Below, piece after piece: positions 44,407-54,268 of a DNA stretch of 64,000 nucleotides. This DNA is from Burkholderia thailandensis E264 (GTDB lineage Bacteria; Pseudomonadota; Gammaproteobacteria; Burkholderiales; Burkholderiaceae). Every line of letters begins with the position of its first letter. The first letter of the stretch is position 1. A program made the translations under genes and the position numbers. The DNA is taken from positions 3,745,202 through 3,809,201 of the forward strand of contig NC_007651.1 in assembly GCF_000012365.1 (NCBI RefSeq), in the 5' to 3' direction. The notes under the pieces are model-generated. The model searched no databases and was not told where the DNA came from. It was given only the letters and a program-made list of their open reading frames with translations.

Positions 44407-45384
44407 TCACGACGCCCGCAGCGGCCGCACCCGGGCGATCACCTCGCCGACGATCCCGCGCCTGAACGCGAGCACGCAAGCGATGAAGATGAGGCCCGTG
44501 ACGATCGTCGCGGATTCGCCGAGCGAGCGGAACCAGTCGATGTGCGTGACCGATGCGAGCCAGCCGCCGATGTCGCCCAGCCGATCCTCGAGCGCGACGA
44601 TCAGCGCCGCGCCGACGAGCGGGCCGAACAGCGTGCCCATGCCGCCCACGAGCGTCATCAGCACGACGAGGCCCGACATCGTCCAGTAGGCGTCGCTCAG
44701 CGTCTCGAAGCCGAGCACGACAACCTTCAACGCGCCGGCAAGCCCCGCGAGCGCGGCCGACAGGATGAACGCGAGCAGCTTGAAGCGATCGGTATCGTAG
44801 CCGAGCGACGTCGCGCGCGGCTCGTTCTCCTTGATCGCGACGAGCACCTGCCCAAACGGCGAATGCACGATGCGCACGATGAACAGGCACGCGCATGCGA
44901 TGACGACGAGCACGACGTAATAGAGCGCGAGATCCGACGACAGATCGACGAGCCCGAACAGCCACCCGCGCGGTACGCCTTGCAGCCCGTCCTCGCCGTG
45001 CGTGAACGGCGCTTGCAGATAGATGAAATACACCATCTGCGCGAACGCGAGCGTGATCATCGCGAAATAGATGCCCTGCCGCCGGATCGCGAACAGGCCG
45101 ACAACGAGGCCGAGCAGCGTCGCCGCCATGGTGCCGGCCAGCACGCCAAGCTCCGGCGTCGTGCCGAGCGACTGCATCGCGTAGCCCGTCACGTAGCCCG
45201 CCGTCGCGAGGAACATCGCGTGGCCGAACGACAGCAGGCCCGTGAACCCGATCAGCAGATTGAACGCGGCCGCGAAGAGCGCGAAGCACAGCACCTTCAT
45301 CATGAACACCGGATACGCGCCGACGAACGGCGCGACGAGCAGGCCGGCCAGCAACAGCCCGTAGAGCGCTTTTCTCTGCATCAT
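44407..45384 (-). CDS. livM: Branched-chain amino-acid ABC transporter permease LivM
   Basis: Membrane permease of 325 residues with about ten hydrophobic segments. LLIGFTGLLSFGHAMFLATA, GYVTGYAMQS, and the coupling-loop motif FGQVLVAIKENEPRATSLGY are diagnostic. The start ATGATG overlaps the livH stop (ATGA), indicating translational coupling; AAGGAA is just upstream. Last gene of the livG-livF-binding protein-livH-livM unit, which is transcribed leftward and ends at the terminator near 44110. Confidence 0.96.
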   Translation of the reverse strand: MMQRKALYGLLLAGLLVAPFVGAYPVFMMKVLCFALFAAAFNLLIGFTGLLSFGHAMFLATAGYVTGYAMQSLGTTPELGVLAGTMAATLLGLVVGLFAIRRQGIYFAMITLAFAQMVYFIYLQAPFTHGEDGLQGVPRGWLFGLVDLSSDLALYYVVLVVIACACLFIVRIVHSPFGQVLVAIKENEPRATSLGYDTDRFKLLAFILSAALAGLAGALKVVVLGFETLSDAYWTMSGLVVLMTLVGGMGTLFGPLVGAALIVALEDRLGDIGGWLASVTHIDWFRSLGESATIVTGLIFIACVLAFRRGIVGEVIARVRPLRAS

Positions 45385-46265
45385 CTTTCCTTGCCGAACA
45401 AACCTGCCGGGCGAATCAGCAGCACGATCGCCATGATGACGAACACGACCGTCGCCGACGCCTCCGGATAGAACACGCGCGTGAAGCCCTCGACCACGCC
45501 GAGCATCAGGCCCGTCAAGATCGAGCCGAGAATCGAGCCCATGCCGCCGATCACGACGACCGCGAACACGGTGATGATCATCGGCTGCCCCATCAGCGGC
45601 GACACCTGGATCACGGGCGCCGCGAGCACGCCGGCGAACGCGGCCAGCGCGACGCCGAAGCCGTAGGTCAGCGTGACCATCATCGGCACGTTCACGCCGA
45701 ACGCCTCGACGAGCTTCGGATTTTCGGTGCCCGCGCGCAGGTAGGCGCCGAGCCGCGTCTTCTCGATCACGAACCACGTCGCGAAGCACACCGCGAGCGA
45801 TGCGACGACGACCCACGCGCGATAGTTCGGCAGGAACATGAAGCCGACGTTGGTCGCGCCTGCGAGCAGCTCGGGCACGTCGTACGGCTGGCCGGACGAG
45901 CCGTAAATCGCGCGGAACACGCCTTCGACGACCAGCGTGAGCCCGAACGTCAGCAGCAAGCCGTACAGGTGATCGAGCTTGTAGAGCCAGCGCAGCATCG
46001 AGCGCTCGATCAGTATCCCGAACAGACCGACGACGACGGGCGCGAGCACGAGCATCGCCCAGTACGGCAAGCCGAGATAGTCGAGCCCCATCCACGCGAG
46101 CATCGCGCCCAGCATGAAGAGCGCGCCGTGCGCGAAGTTGATCACGTTGAGCAGCCCGAATATCACCGCGAGCCCGAGGCTCAGGATCGCGTAGAACGAG
46201 CCGTTGACGAGTCCGAGCAGCAACTGGCTCAGCATCGCCGACATCGGAATGCCGAAGATGTCCAT
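45381..46265 (-). CDS. livH: Branched-chain amino-acid ABC transporter permease LivH
   Basis: Membrane permease of 294 residues, normal length. MDIFGIPMSAMLSQLLLGLV, NGSFYAILSLGLAVIFGLLN, VINFAHGALFMLGAM and GAYLRAGTENPKLVEAFGVN (coupling loop) are standard LivH, and FAVVVIGGMGSILGSILTGL ends the conserved core. A TTG five codons upstream is open but less likely. The 141-bp gap to the upstream binding-protein gene contains an 8-bp hairpin without T-run. Confidence 0.96.
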   Translation of the reverse strand: MDIFGIPMSAMLSQLLLGLVNGSFYAILSLGLAVIFGLLNVINFAHGALFMLGAMLAWMGLDYLGLPYWAMLVLAPVVVGLFGILIERSMLRWLYKLDHLYGLLLTFGLTLVVEGVFRAIYGSSGQPYDVPELLAGATNVGFMFLPNYRAWVVVASLAVCFATWFVIEKTRLGAYLRAGTENPKLVEAFGVNVPMMVTLTYGFGVALAAFAGVLAAPVIQVSPLMGQPMIITVFAVVVIGGMGSILGSILTGLMLGVVEGFTRVFYPEASATVVFVIMAIVLLIRPAGLFGKER

Positions 46266-46370
46266 CGAATCTGCCGTCAATCAGTCAGTGTCAGGTCAAA
46301 AAACGTTGCGCATGCAACCAAATGGTCACAACAGCGGCATTCGGGCCGCCGTCGCGCGTGCATTCGCCGC

Positions 46371-46391
46371 GCGCCGCGGCATGCGCGGCGC
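46371..46391 (-). promoter_or_regulatory. Intercistronic hairpin between binding-protein gene and livH
   Basis: GCGCCGCG (46371-46378), loop GCATG, CGCGGCGC (46384-46391), with no T-run on either strand. Located 15 bp past the binding-protein stop. Such hairpins protect the upstream message from 3' exonucleases and let binding proteins exceed permeases. Confidence 0.6.
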
Positions 46392-46406
46392 CGGCGTGAC
46401 GCGGCG

Positions 46407-47603
46407 TCACTTCCAGAGCGCGCAGCGCGTCTCCTGCTTCGTCGTGAACGCCTGCTCGCCCGGAATCGTCGCGACGACCTTGTAGTAGTCCCACGGCTCC
46501 TTCGATTCGGACGGCTTCTTCACTTCCATCAGATACATGTCGTGAATCATGCTGCCGTCCGCACGGATGTAGCCCTTCGCGTAGAAGTCGTCGATCTTCA
46601 TCTTCTTGAGCTGCGCCATCACCTTGTCGGAATCGGTCGAGCCCACCGCCTGCACCGCCTTCAGATAAGTCATCACCGCCGAATAGTCGGCCGCCTGCAG
46701 GCTCGACGGCATCTTCTTCATCTTCGCGAAATAGCGCTGCGCCCATTGCCGCGACGCCGGATCGCGATTCCAGTACCAGCTGTCCGTCAGCACGAGGCCC
46801 TGCGTCGTCTCGAGGCCGAGCGCGTGGACGTCGTCGATGAACATCAGCAGCGCGGCAAGCTTCATCGTCTTCGTGATGCCGAATTCCTTCGCCGCCTTGA
46901 TCGCATTCACCGTGTCGCCGCCGGCGTTCGCGAGGCCGAGGATCTGCGCCTTCGACGACTGCGCCTGCAACAGGAACGACGAGAAGTCCGACGCCGACAG
47001 CGGGTGCCGCACTTCGCCGAGCACCTTGCCGCCGTTCGCCTTGACGACGTCCGCGGTGTTCTTCTCGAGCGCCTTGCCGAACGCGTAATCGGCGGTCAGG
47101 AAGAACCACGTCTTGCCGCCCTGCTTCACCACCGCCGAGCCCGTGCCCTTCGCGAGCGCCATCGTGTCGTACGCATAGTGGACCGTGTACGGCGTGCACT
47201 GCTCGTTCGTCAGCGTGTCCGCGCCCGCGCCGATGTTGATGTAGACCTTCTTCTTCTCGGCCGCGACCTGGTTCATCGACAGCGCGGTCGCCGAGTTCGT
47301 GCCGCCGACGAGCAGGTCGAGCCCGCCGCGGTCCATCCATTCGCGCGCCTTCGACGCGGCGATGTCCGCCTTGTTCTGGTGATCGGCGTACACGACCTCG
47401 ATCGGCTTGCCGTTGACCTTGCCGCCGAAATCGGCCACCGCCATCTTGATCGCCTCGAGGCCGCCCTGCCCGTCGATGTCGGCGTAGAGGCCGGACATGT
47501 CGGTGATGAAGCCGATCTTCACGGCGTCCGCGGCCTGCGCGGCGCCGACCGACCACGCGGCGGCAACGGCGAGACAAACGTGCGCGAGGGTCTTCAGTTT
47601 CAT
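46407..47603 (-). CDS. Branched-chain amino-acid type ABC transporter periplasmic binding protein
   Basis: Periplasmic type I binding protein of 398 residues. Signal peptide MKLKTLAHVCLAVAAAWSVG, with cleavage after AQA, precedes VKIGFITDMSGLYADIDGQG, EWMDRGGLDLLVGGTNSATA, WFFLTADYAFGKALEKNTAD and the C-terminal AFTTKQETRCALWK ending with a conserved Cys. This form (ADIDGQGGLEAIKMAVADFG) is often found in clusters for branched-chain, aromatic or amide ligands; the ligand is unknown here. GGAGACGTCA is just upstream of the ATG. It sits between livF and livH in the operon, so it is probably the dedicated receptor of this transporter. Confidence 0.94.
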   Translation of the reverse strand: MKLKTLAHVCLAVAAAWSVGAAQAADAVKIGFITDMSGLYADIDGQGGLEAIKMAVADFGGKVNGKPIEVVYADHQNKADIAASKAREWMDRGGLDLLVGGTNSATALSMNQVAAEKKKVYINIGAGADTLTNEQCTPYTVHYAYDTMALAKGTGSAVVKQGGKTWFFLTADYAFGKALEKNTADVVKANGGKVLGEVRHPLSASDFSSFLLQAQSSKAQILGLANAGGDTVNAIKAAKEFGITKTMKLAALLMFIDDVHALGLETTQGLVLTDSWYWNRDPASRQWAQRYFAKMKKMPSSLQAADYSAVMTYLKAVQAVGSTDSDKVMAQLKKMKIDDFYAKGYIRADGSMIHDMYLMEVKKPSESKEPWDYYKVVATIPGEQAFTTKQETRCALWK

Positions 47604-47670
47604 TGACGTCTCCTGGTGTAGTGCGTTGTGGTTCTTAGGTTATGTACATCGGGGGACCAGCAAAGCGGCG

Positions 47671-48426
47671 CTATACGCCGAGCAGATCGTGCAGCACGGG
47701 CATCTTCCCCTCGAGCTCGGCCGCGCCGAAATGCTCGACGATGCGGCCGTGTTCCATCACGTAGAAGCGATCCGCGAGCGGCGCCGCGAAACGGAAGTTC
47801 TGCTCGACCATCACGATCGTGTAGCCGCGCGCCTTCAGCATGACGATCATCCGCGCGAGCGCCTGCACGATCACGGGCGCGAGGCCCTCGGAGATCTCGT
47901 CGAGCAACAGCAGGTTCGCGCCCGTGCGCAGGATCCGCGCCACCGCGAGCATCTGCTGCTCGCCGCCCGACAGCCGCGTGCCCTGGCTGCTGCGCCGGGA
48001 CGCGAGATTCGGGAACATCTCGTAGATGTCCTCGAGCGACATCGCGCTCTTGCGATCGCCGAGCACGGGCGGCAGCAACAGGTTCTCCTCGCACGACAGG
48101 CTCGAGAAGATCCCGCGCTCCTCCGGGCAATAGCCCACGCCGTAATGCGCGATCCTGTGCGTCGGCAGATCGATCGTCTCGTGGCCCGCGATCCTGATCG
48201 AGCCCTGCCGGCGGCCCGTGAGCCCCATGATCGCGCGCAGCGTCGTCGTGCGGCCCGCGCCGTTGCGGCCGAGCAGCGTGACGACCTCGCCGCGATGCAC
48301 GGTCAGATCGACGCCGTGCAGGATGTGCGATTCGCCGTACCACGCTTCGAGCCCCGCGATCGCGAGCGCGGGCGTGCCGCTTTCGACGCTGTTCAACTCG
48401 CGTTCTTCCCGTTCGCTGTGGTTCAT
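47671..48426 (-). CDS. livF: Branched-chain amino-acid ABC transporter ATPase LivF (Walker A Lys replaced by Arg)
   Basis: Cytoplasmic ATPase subunit of 251 residues. AWYGESHILHGVDLTVHRGE and the signature RLSGGEQQMLAVARILRTGA are typical LivF, and Walker B reads LLLLDEISEGLAPVIV. The Walker A motif is GRNGAGRTTTLRAIMG: the usual lysine is an arginine (codon CGC), directly readable at about 48260. The P-loop lysine normally contacts the nucleotide phosphates, so ATP use may be altered, or carried mainly by the LivG partner. A single base cannot explain AAG to CGC, so it is not a simple sequencing slip. The start overlaps the livG stop by ATGA. Confidence 0.94.
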   Translation of the reverse strand: MNHSEREERELNSVESGTPALAIAGLEAWYGESHILHGVDLTVHRGEVVTLLGRNGAGRTTTLRAIMGLTGRRQGSIRIAGHETIDLPTHRIAHYGVGYCPEERGIFSSLSCEENLLLPPVLGDRKSAMSLEDIYEMFPNLASRRSSQGTRLSGGEQQMLAVARILRTGANLLLLDEISEGLAPVIVQALARMIVMLKARGYTIVMVEQNFRFAAPLADRFYVMEHGRIVEHFGAAELEGKMPVLHDLLGV

Positions 48427-49202
48427 GCGTGCGCCCCCGCGAGGGCCGCGTCCGCACTGCCCATGTACGCCTCGACGACGAGCGGATTCTTCGACACCTC
48501 CGCATACGTGCCTTCCGCGAGCACTTCGCCGCGCTGCAGGACGGTGATCGTGTCGGAGATGCCCGCGATCACGTTCATGTTGTGTTCGACCATCAGGATC
48601 GTGCGGCCGCTCGCAACCTTCTTGATGAGCGCCGTCACGCGATCGACATCCTCGTGGCCCATGCCTTGCGTCGGCTCGTCGAGCAGCATCAGCTCGGGCT
48701 CCATCGCGAGCGTCGTCGCGATCTCCAGCGCGCGCTTGCGGCCGTAGGCAAGCTCGACTGTCGGCACGTGCGCGAAATCGGTGAGGCCGACCTGCGTGAG
48801 CAGATCCATCGCGCGATCGTCGAGACGCTTGAGCGAGCGCTCGCTGCGCCAGAAATGAAACGCGGTGCCGAGCGAACGCTGCAGGCCGATGCGCACGTTC
48901 TGCAACGCGCTCAGATGCGGAAACACCGCGGAGATCTGAAACGAGCGAATCACGCCGCGCCGCGCGATCTGCGCGGGGCGCTCGTCGGTGATGTCGATGC
49001 CGTTGTAGACGATCTGACCCGAAGTCGGCTTCAGGAATTTAGTCAGGAGATTGAAACAAGTGGTCTTGCCGGCGCCGTTCGGTCCGATCAGCGCGTGGAT
49101 CGAGCCGCGCCGCACGCGCAGGTTCACGCCGCTCACCGCGGTGAAGCCCTTGAATTCCTTCGTGAGTCCGCGTGTTTCGAGAATCGTGTCGCCGAGAATC
49201 AT
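48423..49202 (-). CDS. livG: Branched-chain amino-acid ABC transporter ATPase LivG
   Basis: Cytoplasmic ATPase subunit of 259 residues, first gene of the second Liv operon. Walker A GPNGAGKTTCFNLLTKFL is intact with the usual lysine; VIRSFQISAVFPHLSALQNV, signature VELAYGRKRALEIATTL and Walker B LMLLDEPTQGMGHEDVDRV follow, then the His-switch in ILMVEHNMNVIAGISD. The signature is AYGRKR rather than canonical LSGGQ, as often in LivG. The stop overlaps the livF start. Confidence 0.96.
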   Translation of the reverse strand: MILGDTILETRGLTKEFKGFTAVSGVNLRVRRGSIHALIGPNGAGKTTCFNLLTKFLKPTSGQIVYNGIDITDERPAQIARRGVIRSFQISAVFPHLSALQNVRIGLQRSLGTAFHFWRSERSLKRLDDRAMDLLTQVGLTDFAHVPTVELAYGRKRALEIATTLAMEPELMLLDEPTQGMGHEDVDRVTALIKKVASGRTILMVEHNMNVIAGISDTITVLQRGEVLAEGTYAEVSKNPLVVEAYMGSADAALAGAHA

Positions 49203-49717
49203 GTTCCCTTCCTACGAAGTGAGGCGAAGCGCTGGGAGATCTCGCGCAAGCGGCCACGATGCATTCAGCGGATGAGAGGCTGCCCCCGAGCTTTGTATCG
49301 TTGCGCCAGAGGCCGGTCTCCTCGCGCAAGTCGCAGATTCAGACTGCGTGTCATTGTCGCGCCGTTGGTGCAGTGCATTCATCGGGATTTGCACTTATAG
49401 GGCGCGACAGCCGCGAGCATTTTCCACTCGTTTTTTTTGTTTTCGAGATCAATGCGCTCGCTTATTCGCATGCGGCCGTCCGGTTCGTGCGAAATCGTTT
49501 CCGGCTGCGCGCAAACCCTGATGCCACATGCGTTTCTTTACGCGCGCGACGAAATAGCCTTCGACGATAAACGCGTTCCGGCACGAATCTAAAAATCGCT
49601 GTCGCGATCGAATGCCCGCGAGATCGCGCGCTTCGCTTTTGGGTTAACCCTCGGCTGCATTTTCATTCCGATCCTTTGCCGATCCTTTGCCGATTCTTTC
49701 AACGGAGCGTGTCACTT
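49203..49717. other. 515-bp intergenic region upstream of the second Liv operon
   Basis: Contains the presumed livG promoter and, from about 49380 to 49620, AT-richer sequence with a T-run at 49431-49439. No open frame with a ribosome-binding site, no clear hairpin terminator for the GMC-oxidoreductase neighbour's side, and no recognised RNA. Confidence 0.5.
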
Positions 49718-51403
49718 TTACGTCGGCAGCGCGGCCTCGACGCTCGCGGCCGCGCCGCGCTCCGGTGCGCCGCGTCGATCCGCGCGGATCATGTCGCTCG
49801 CGCGCTCGGCGATCATCAGCGTCGGCGAGTTCGTGTTGCCCGACGTGATCGTCGGCATCACCGATGCATCGACGATCCGCAGCCCCGTCACGCCGCGCAC
49901 GCGCAGGCGGCTGTCGACAACCGCGTCCGGATCGTCCGCGCGGCCCATCCGGCACGTGCCGACCGGATGAAAGATCGTCGTGCCGACGGCGCCCGCCGCG
50001 GCGATCAGCTCCGCTTCGCTCAGATACTGGGCGCCCGGCAGGATTTCCTCGGGCGCATAGCGTGCGAGCGCGGGCGCCGCCGCGATCCGGCGCGTGAGGC
50101 GCAGCGCGTTCGCCGCGACATGTCGATCGTGATCGGTCGACAGATAATTCGGCGCGATCGCCGGCGCGCGCGCCGGGTCCGGCGACACCGCATGAATGCT
50201 GCCGCGCGACGTCGGCCGCAGATGGCAGACGGACGCGGTGAACGCGTTGAAGCGATGCAGCGGCTCGCCGAAGCGCTCGAGCGACAGCGGCTGCACGTGG
50301 TATTCGAGATCGGGCCGCGTGAGCGCCGGATCGTTCGGGTCCGATTTCGCGAACGCGCCCAACTGCGACGGCGCCATCGACATCGGCCCGCGCTGCATCA
50401 ACGCGTACTGCGCGCCGATCCACAGCTTGCCCCACCAGTGCGCGGACAGCGTGTTCAGCGTACGCACGCCGCGCACGCGAAACGCCATGCGCAACTGCAA
50501 GTGATCCTGAAGGTTTTCGCCGACGCCGCGCAAATCCGCGACAACGCCGATGCCGAGCGCCTGCAGCCGGCTGCCGTCGCCGATGCCGGACAATTCGAGC
50601 AGTTGCGGCGAATTCACCGCGCCCGACGCGACCAGCACTTCGATGCGCGCACGCGCGAGAAAAGGCGCGCCGCCGCCGAGATACTCGACGCCCGCGCAGC
50701 GCTTGCCGTCGAACACAAGCCGCTCGGCCTGCGCGCCGGTGATCACGGTGAGATTCGGCCGCGCAAGCGCGGGCCGCAGGAACGCCTTCGACGCGTTCCA
50801 GCGGACGCCGCGCTTCTGATTGACTTCGAAATAGCCGACGCCCGTGTTGTCGCCGCGATTGAAATCGTCGGTGGCCGGAATGCCGGTTTGCTGCGCGGCC
50901 TGCGAGAACGCCTCGAGAATCTCCCAGCGCAGCCGCTGCTTCTCGACGCGCCACATGCCGCCCGCGCCATGCACGTCGGTCGCGCCCGCGTGGTGATGCT
51001 CGCTGCGCCTGAAGATCGGCAGCACACTGTCCCACGACCAGCCCGCGTCGCCCGTCGCGTGCGCCCAATCGTCGTAATCGCCGCGCTGGCCGCGCATGTA
51101 GATCATGCCGTTGATCGAAGACGAGCCGCCCAGCACGCGCCCGCGCGGATACGACAGCGCGCGGCCGTTCAGGCCCGCTTCGGGCTCGGTCTTGTAGAGC
51201 CAGTCGGTGCGCGGATTGCCGATGCAGTAAAGATAGCCGACCGGGATGTGAATCCAGTGATAGTCGTCCTTGCCGCCGGCTTCGAGCAGCAGCACGGTCA
51301 CGTCCGGATCTTCGGTGAGCCGGTTCGCGAGCACGCAGCCGGCCGTGCCGGCGCCGACGATCACATAATCGAATTCGCCCTCGAGCGTACGTTCGGTAGC
51401 CAC
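49718..51403 (-). CDS. GMC-family FAD-dependent oxidoreductase (choline/alcohol dehydrogenase-like)
   Basis: Flavoenzyme of 561 residues that oxidises an alcohol group. The FAD-binding FDYVIVGAGTAGCVLANRLT lies near the start; YPRGRVLGGSSSINGMIYMR (GMC signature 1) and the GAVNSPQLLELSGIGDG (signature 2) segment are intact. The C-terminal catalytic His region reads FHPVGTCRMG and GNTNSPTLMIAERASDMI. The GTG at 51403 is chosen because GAGGAG lies ten bases before it; a TTG six codons upstream would overlap that site. Substrate unknown: choline, glucose-type alcohols and PEG are all oxidised by relatives. The adjacent mmsA gene suggests use in a catabolic route ending in an aldehyde. Confidence 0.92.
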   Translation of the reverse strand: MATERTLEGEFDYVIVGAGTAGCVLANRLTEDPDVTVLLLEAGGKDDYHWIHIPVGYLYCIGNPRTDWLYKTEPEAGLNGRALSYPRGRVLGGSSSINGMIYMRGQRGDYDDWAHATGDAGWSWDSVLPIFRRSEHHHAGATDVHGAGGMWRVEKQRLRWEILEAFSQAAQQTGIPATDDFNRGDNTGVGYFEVNQKRGVRWNASKAFLRPALARPNLTVITGAQAERLVFDGKRCAGVEYLGGGAPFLARARIEVLVASGAVNSPQLLELSGIGDGSRLQALGIGVVADLRGVGENLQDHLQLRMAFRVRGVRTLNTLSAHWWGKLWIGAQYALMQRGPMSMAPSQLGAFAKSDPNDPALTRPDLEYHVQPLSLERFGEPLHRFNAFTASVCHLRPTSRGSIHAVSPDPARAPAIAPNYLSTDHDRHVAANALRLTRRIAAAPALARYAPEEILPGAQYLSEAELIAAAGAVGTTIFHPVGTCRMGRADDPDAVVDSRLRVRGVTGLRIVDASVMPTITSGNTNSPTLMIAERASDMIRADRRGAPERGAAASVEAALPT

Positions 51404-51572
51404 GGTCTGCCGTCTCCTCAATTGGGTTGCGGCGATCGTTCGCGCGGACCGCCGTCGTGCGCCCTCGGCGCCAAGCGTCGCATCGAACGCCGATGCGCGC
51501 CGTTAAAGCATAGACCGCACGGCCCCGGTGCGGGGGCCGCGCGGCGTCGTCAGGATGCCGAACGCGCTCGCG

Positions 51573-53099
51573 TCACTTCGCGACGGGCATCGCGAACTCC
51601 GCGCCCTTCGCGATGCTGTCCGGCCAGCGCTGCATCACGCTCTTGTAGCGCGTGTAGAAGCGCACGCCCTCCTCGCCGTATGCGTGGTGATCGCCGAACA
51701 GCGAGCGCTTCCAGCCGCCGAACGAATGCCACGCCATCGGCACCGGGATCGGCACGTTGATGCCGACCATCCCGACCTGAATCTTCCGTGCGAACGCGCG
51801 CGCGATGCCGCCGTCGGACGTGAAGCACGACACGCCGTTCGCGAACTCGTGCGCGTTGATGAGCTCGACCGCGCTCGCGAAATCCGGCACCCGCACGACC
51901 GCCAGCACCGGCCCGAAAATCTCCTCGCGGTAGATCGACATGTCGGTCGTCACGTCGTCGAACAGCGTGCCGCCGAGGAAGAAGCCGTTCTCGCAGCCGT
52001 CGACGACATGCTTGCGCCCGTCGACGACGAGCCTCGCGCCCGCCGCGACGCCCGCGTCGATGTACGCGGACACCTTCGCGCGATGCGCGGCCGTCACGAG
52101 CGGCCCCATGTCGACGTCGGATTGCATCCCGTTGCCGATCTTCAGCGTCCTCGCGCGCTCGGCGAGCCGCTCGACGAGCGCGTCGGCGACGCCGCCCACC
52201 GCCACGGCGACGGAGATCGCCATGCAGCGCTCGCCCGCCGAGCCGTACGCCGCGCCGACGAGCGCATCGACCGCCTGATCGAGGTTCGCGTCCGGCATCA
52301 CGACGAGATGGTTCTTCGCGCCGCCGAGCGCCTGCACGCGCTTGCCGCGCCGCGCGGCTTCGGTATGAATATATTCGGCGATCGGCGTCGAGCCGACGAA
52401 CGACAGCGCGGCGACGTCCGGGTGCGCGATCAGCGCGTCGACAGCCGTCTTGTCGCCGTGCACGACGTTGAACACGCCGTCGGGCAGCCCCGCTTCCTTC
52501 AGCAGCTCGGCGAGCCGGATCGACGCCGACGGATCTCGCTCGGACGGCTTCAGCACGAACGTGTTGCCGCACGCGATCGCGACCGGGAACATCCAGCACG
52601 GCACCATCATCGGAAAGTTGAACGGCGTGATCCCGGCGACGACGCCAAGCGGCTGCCGCAGGTTCCAGTTGTCGATGCCGCCGCCGATCTGGTCGGTGAA
52701 GTCGGTCTTCAGCAGATTCGGAATCCCGCATGCGAACTCGACGACTTCGATCCCGCGCATCACTTCGCCCTTCGCGTCCGAGAACACCTTGCCGTGCTCG
52801 CGGGTGATCAGCTCGGCGAGCTCGTCGTGATGGCGGTCGAGCAGTTCCTTGAACTTGAACATCACGCGCGCGCGCTTGAGCGGCGACGTCTCGCTCCACG
52901 CGGGGAACGCGGCGGCCGCGGCCGCGACGGCCGCCTCGACTTCCGCGCCGCTCGCGAGCGGCACGCGGGCCGTCACCTTGCCGAGCGCCGGATCGAACAC
53001 GTCGCCGTAACGGTCGCTCGCGCCGTCGAGCGCGCGGCCGCCGATGAAGTGGGTCAGTGCGCGCACGCGCGAATCGTTCGAATGGGTACTGCCGGTCAT
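51573..53099 (-). CDS. mmsA: CoA-acylating methylmalonate-semialdehyde dehydrogenase
   Basis: NAD- and CoA-dependent aldehyde dehydrogenase of 508 residues converting methylmalonate semialdehyde (valine catabolism) or malonate semialdehyde (inositol catabolism) to propionyl- or acetyl-Co[21 protein letters not shown] starts the homology; [40 protein letters not shown] and the catalytic cysteine in [18 protein letters not shown] are diagnostic, as is [20 protein letters not shown]. The ATG at 53099 has GGAGGAC upstream; a longer in-frame extension has no homology. It is divergent from a LysR gene that probably regulates it. Confidence 0.96.
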   Translation of the reverse strand: MTGSTHSNDSRVRALTHFIGGRALDGASDRYGDVFDPALGKVTARVPLASGAEVEAAVAAAAAAFPAWSETSPLKRARVMFKFKELLDRHHDELAELITREHGKVFSDAKGEVMRGIEVVEFACGIPNLLKTDFTDQIGGGIDNWNLRQPLGVVAGITPFNFPMMVPCWMFPVAIACGNTFVLKPSERDPSASIRLAELLKEAGLPDGVFNVVHGDKTAVDALIAHPDVAALSFVGSTPIAEYIHTEAARRGKRVQALGGAKNHLVVMPDANLDQAVDALVGAAYGSAGERCMAISVAVAVGGVADALVERLAERARTLKIGNGMQSDVDMGPLVTAAHRAKVSAYIDAGVAAGARLVVDGRKHVVDGCENGFFLGGTLFDDVTTDMSIYREEIFGPVLAVVRVPDFASAVELINAHEFANGVSCFTSDGGIARAFARKIQVGMVGINVPIPVPMAWHSFGGWKRSLFGDHHAYGEEGVRFYTRYKSVMQRWPDSIAKGAEFAMPVAK

Positions 53100-53239
53100 G
53101 TCGTCCTCCGTGTTTGCCGTTGCCGCTTTCCGTCGTGCACGCGTATCGCGCGCTTCGGGAATGAAGCGTACCCGCCGGCCCCATTCGCGATCCAATGAGT
53201 TATGCTCAATTGCGTTATAAGCCGCGCTAATATTGCTCG

Positions 53240-54139
53240 ATGGACCTGACTCTGCTTCGCGCGTTCGTCGCGGTCGCGCGCGAGGGCAACCTCACGCGCG
53301 CGGCGGCGCAACTGCATCTGACACAGCCCGCCGTCAGCCTGCAGATCAAGAACCTGCAGGACTTGCTCGGCGTCGCGCTGTTCGCGCGCACGTCGCGCGG
53401 GCTCGCGCTCACGCGCGACGGCCAGGCGCTGCTGCCGCACGCGGAACGCGCGCTCGACGCGGCGGCCGACGTGAAGCGCGCCGCCGCCGCGCTCAGGCAC
53501 GAGGTGCGCGGCCGGCTGCGGATCGGCACGATTCTCGACCCCGAATTCCTGCGGCTCGGCGGCTTCCTGAAGCGGCTCGTCGAGGCGCATCCGCAGATCG
53601 AGACGGCACTGCGGCACGGCATGTCCGGCTGGGTGCTCGACGGAGTCCGTGCGCGCGAGCTCGACGTCGGCTACTACATCGGCCGGCCGGAGGAGGACGA
53701 TCCGCGCGACGCCGAGCGCTTCCACACCGTGACGCTCACGCAGTTCCGCTATCGGGTGCTCGCACCCGCCGGCTGGAAGGAGCGCGTGCAGCGCGCACGC
53801 ACGTGGCGCGAGCTCGCGGCGCTGCCGTGGATCTGGACGCCCGCCGCCTCCGCGCACCATCGGCTTCTGTCGCGCCGCTTCGCCGATGCGGGCGCGCAGC
53901 CCGTCAAGGTTGCGGAAGTCGATCAGGAGACGTCCATGCTCGATCTCGTCAAGTCGGGCGTCGGCCTGACGCTCGCGCGCGACTCGATCGCGCTGCGGGA
54001 GGCGCACGCGCACGCGCTCACGATCGTCGAGCATGTCGCGGTGCCCGCCGAACTCACGTTCGTCACGCTCGCCGAGCGCCGCGACGAACCGGCGATCGCG
54101 GCCGCGCTGCGCCTCATCGACGAGCAATGGGCGATATGA
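53240..54139 (+). CDS. LysR-family transcriptional regulator
   Basis: Regulator of 299 residues, normal LysR length. The helix-turn-helix [40 protein letters not shown] is at residues 1-60, followed by the ligand domain (about 90-290). It is divergent from mmsA with 140 bp between, the standard arrangement for control of a neighbouring catabolic gene in response to a pathway intermediate. The intergenic sequence contains TTAT..ATAA-type imperfect dyads around 53200-53225 that could be LysR sites. The inducer is unknown. Confidence 0.92.
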   Translation: MDLTLLRAFVAVAREGNLTRAAAQLHLTQPAVSLQIKNLQDLLGVALFARTSRGLALTRDGQALLPHAERALDAAADVKRAAAALRHEVRGRLRIGTILDPEFLRLGGFLKRLVEAHPQIETALRHGMSGWVLDGVRARELDVGYYIGRPEEDDPRDAERFHTVTLTQFRYRVLAPAGWKERVQRARTWRELAALPWIWTPAASAHHRLLSRRFADAGAQPVKVAEVDQETSMLDLVKSGVGLTLARDSIALREAHAHALTIVEHVAVPAELTFVTLAERRDEPAIAAALRLIDEQWAI

Positions 54140-54268
54140 GCGCCGCTGATGATGGGCGACGCGGCGCGCGGCCTTTTCGCATCGCGTCAAAATCGCTCGC
54201 GCCCCGATAGAATGGGAGCTTCTGGATGGTTTGTCCGGACCCGCAAACGCTCTTCACAGGAGACCCGC

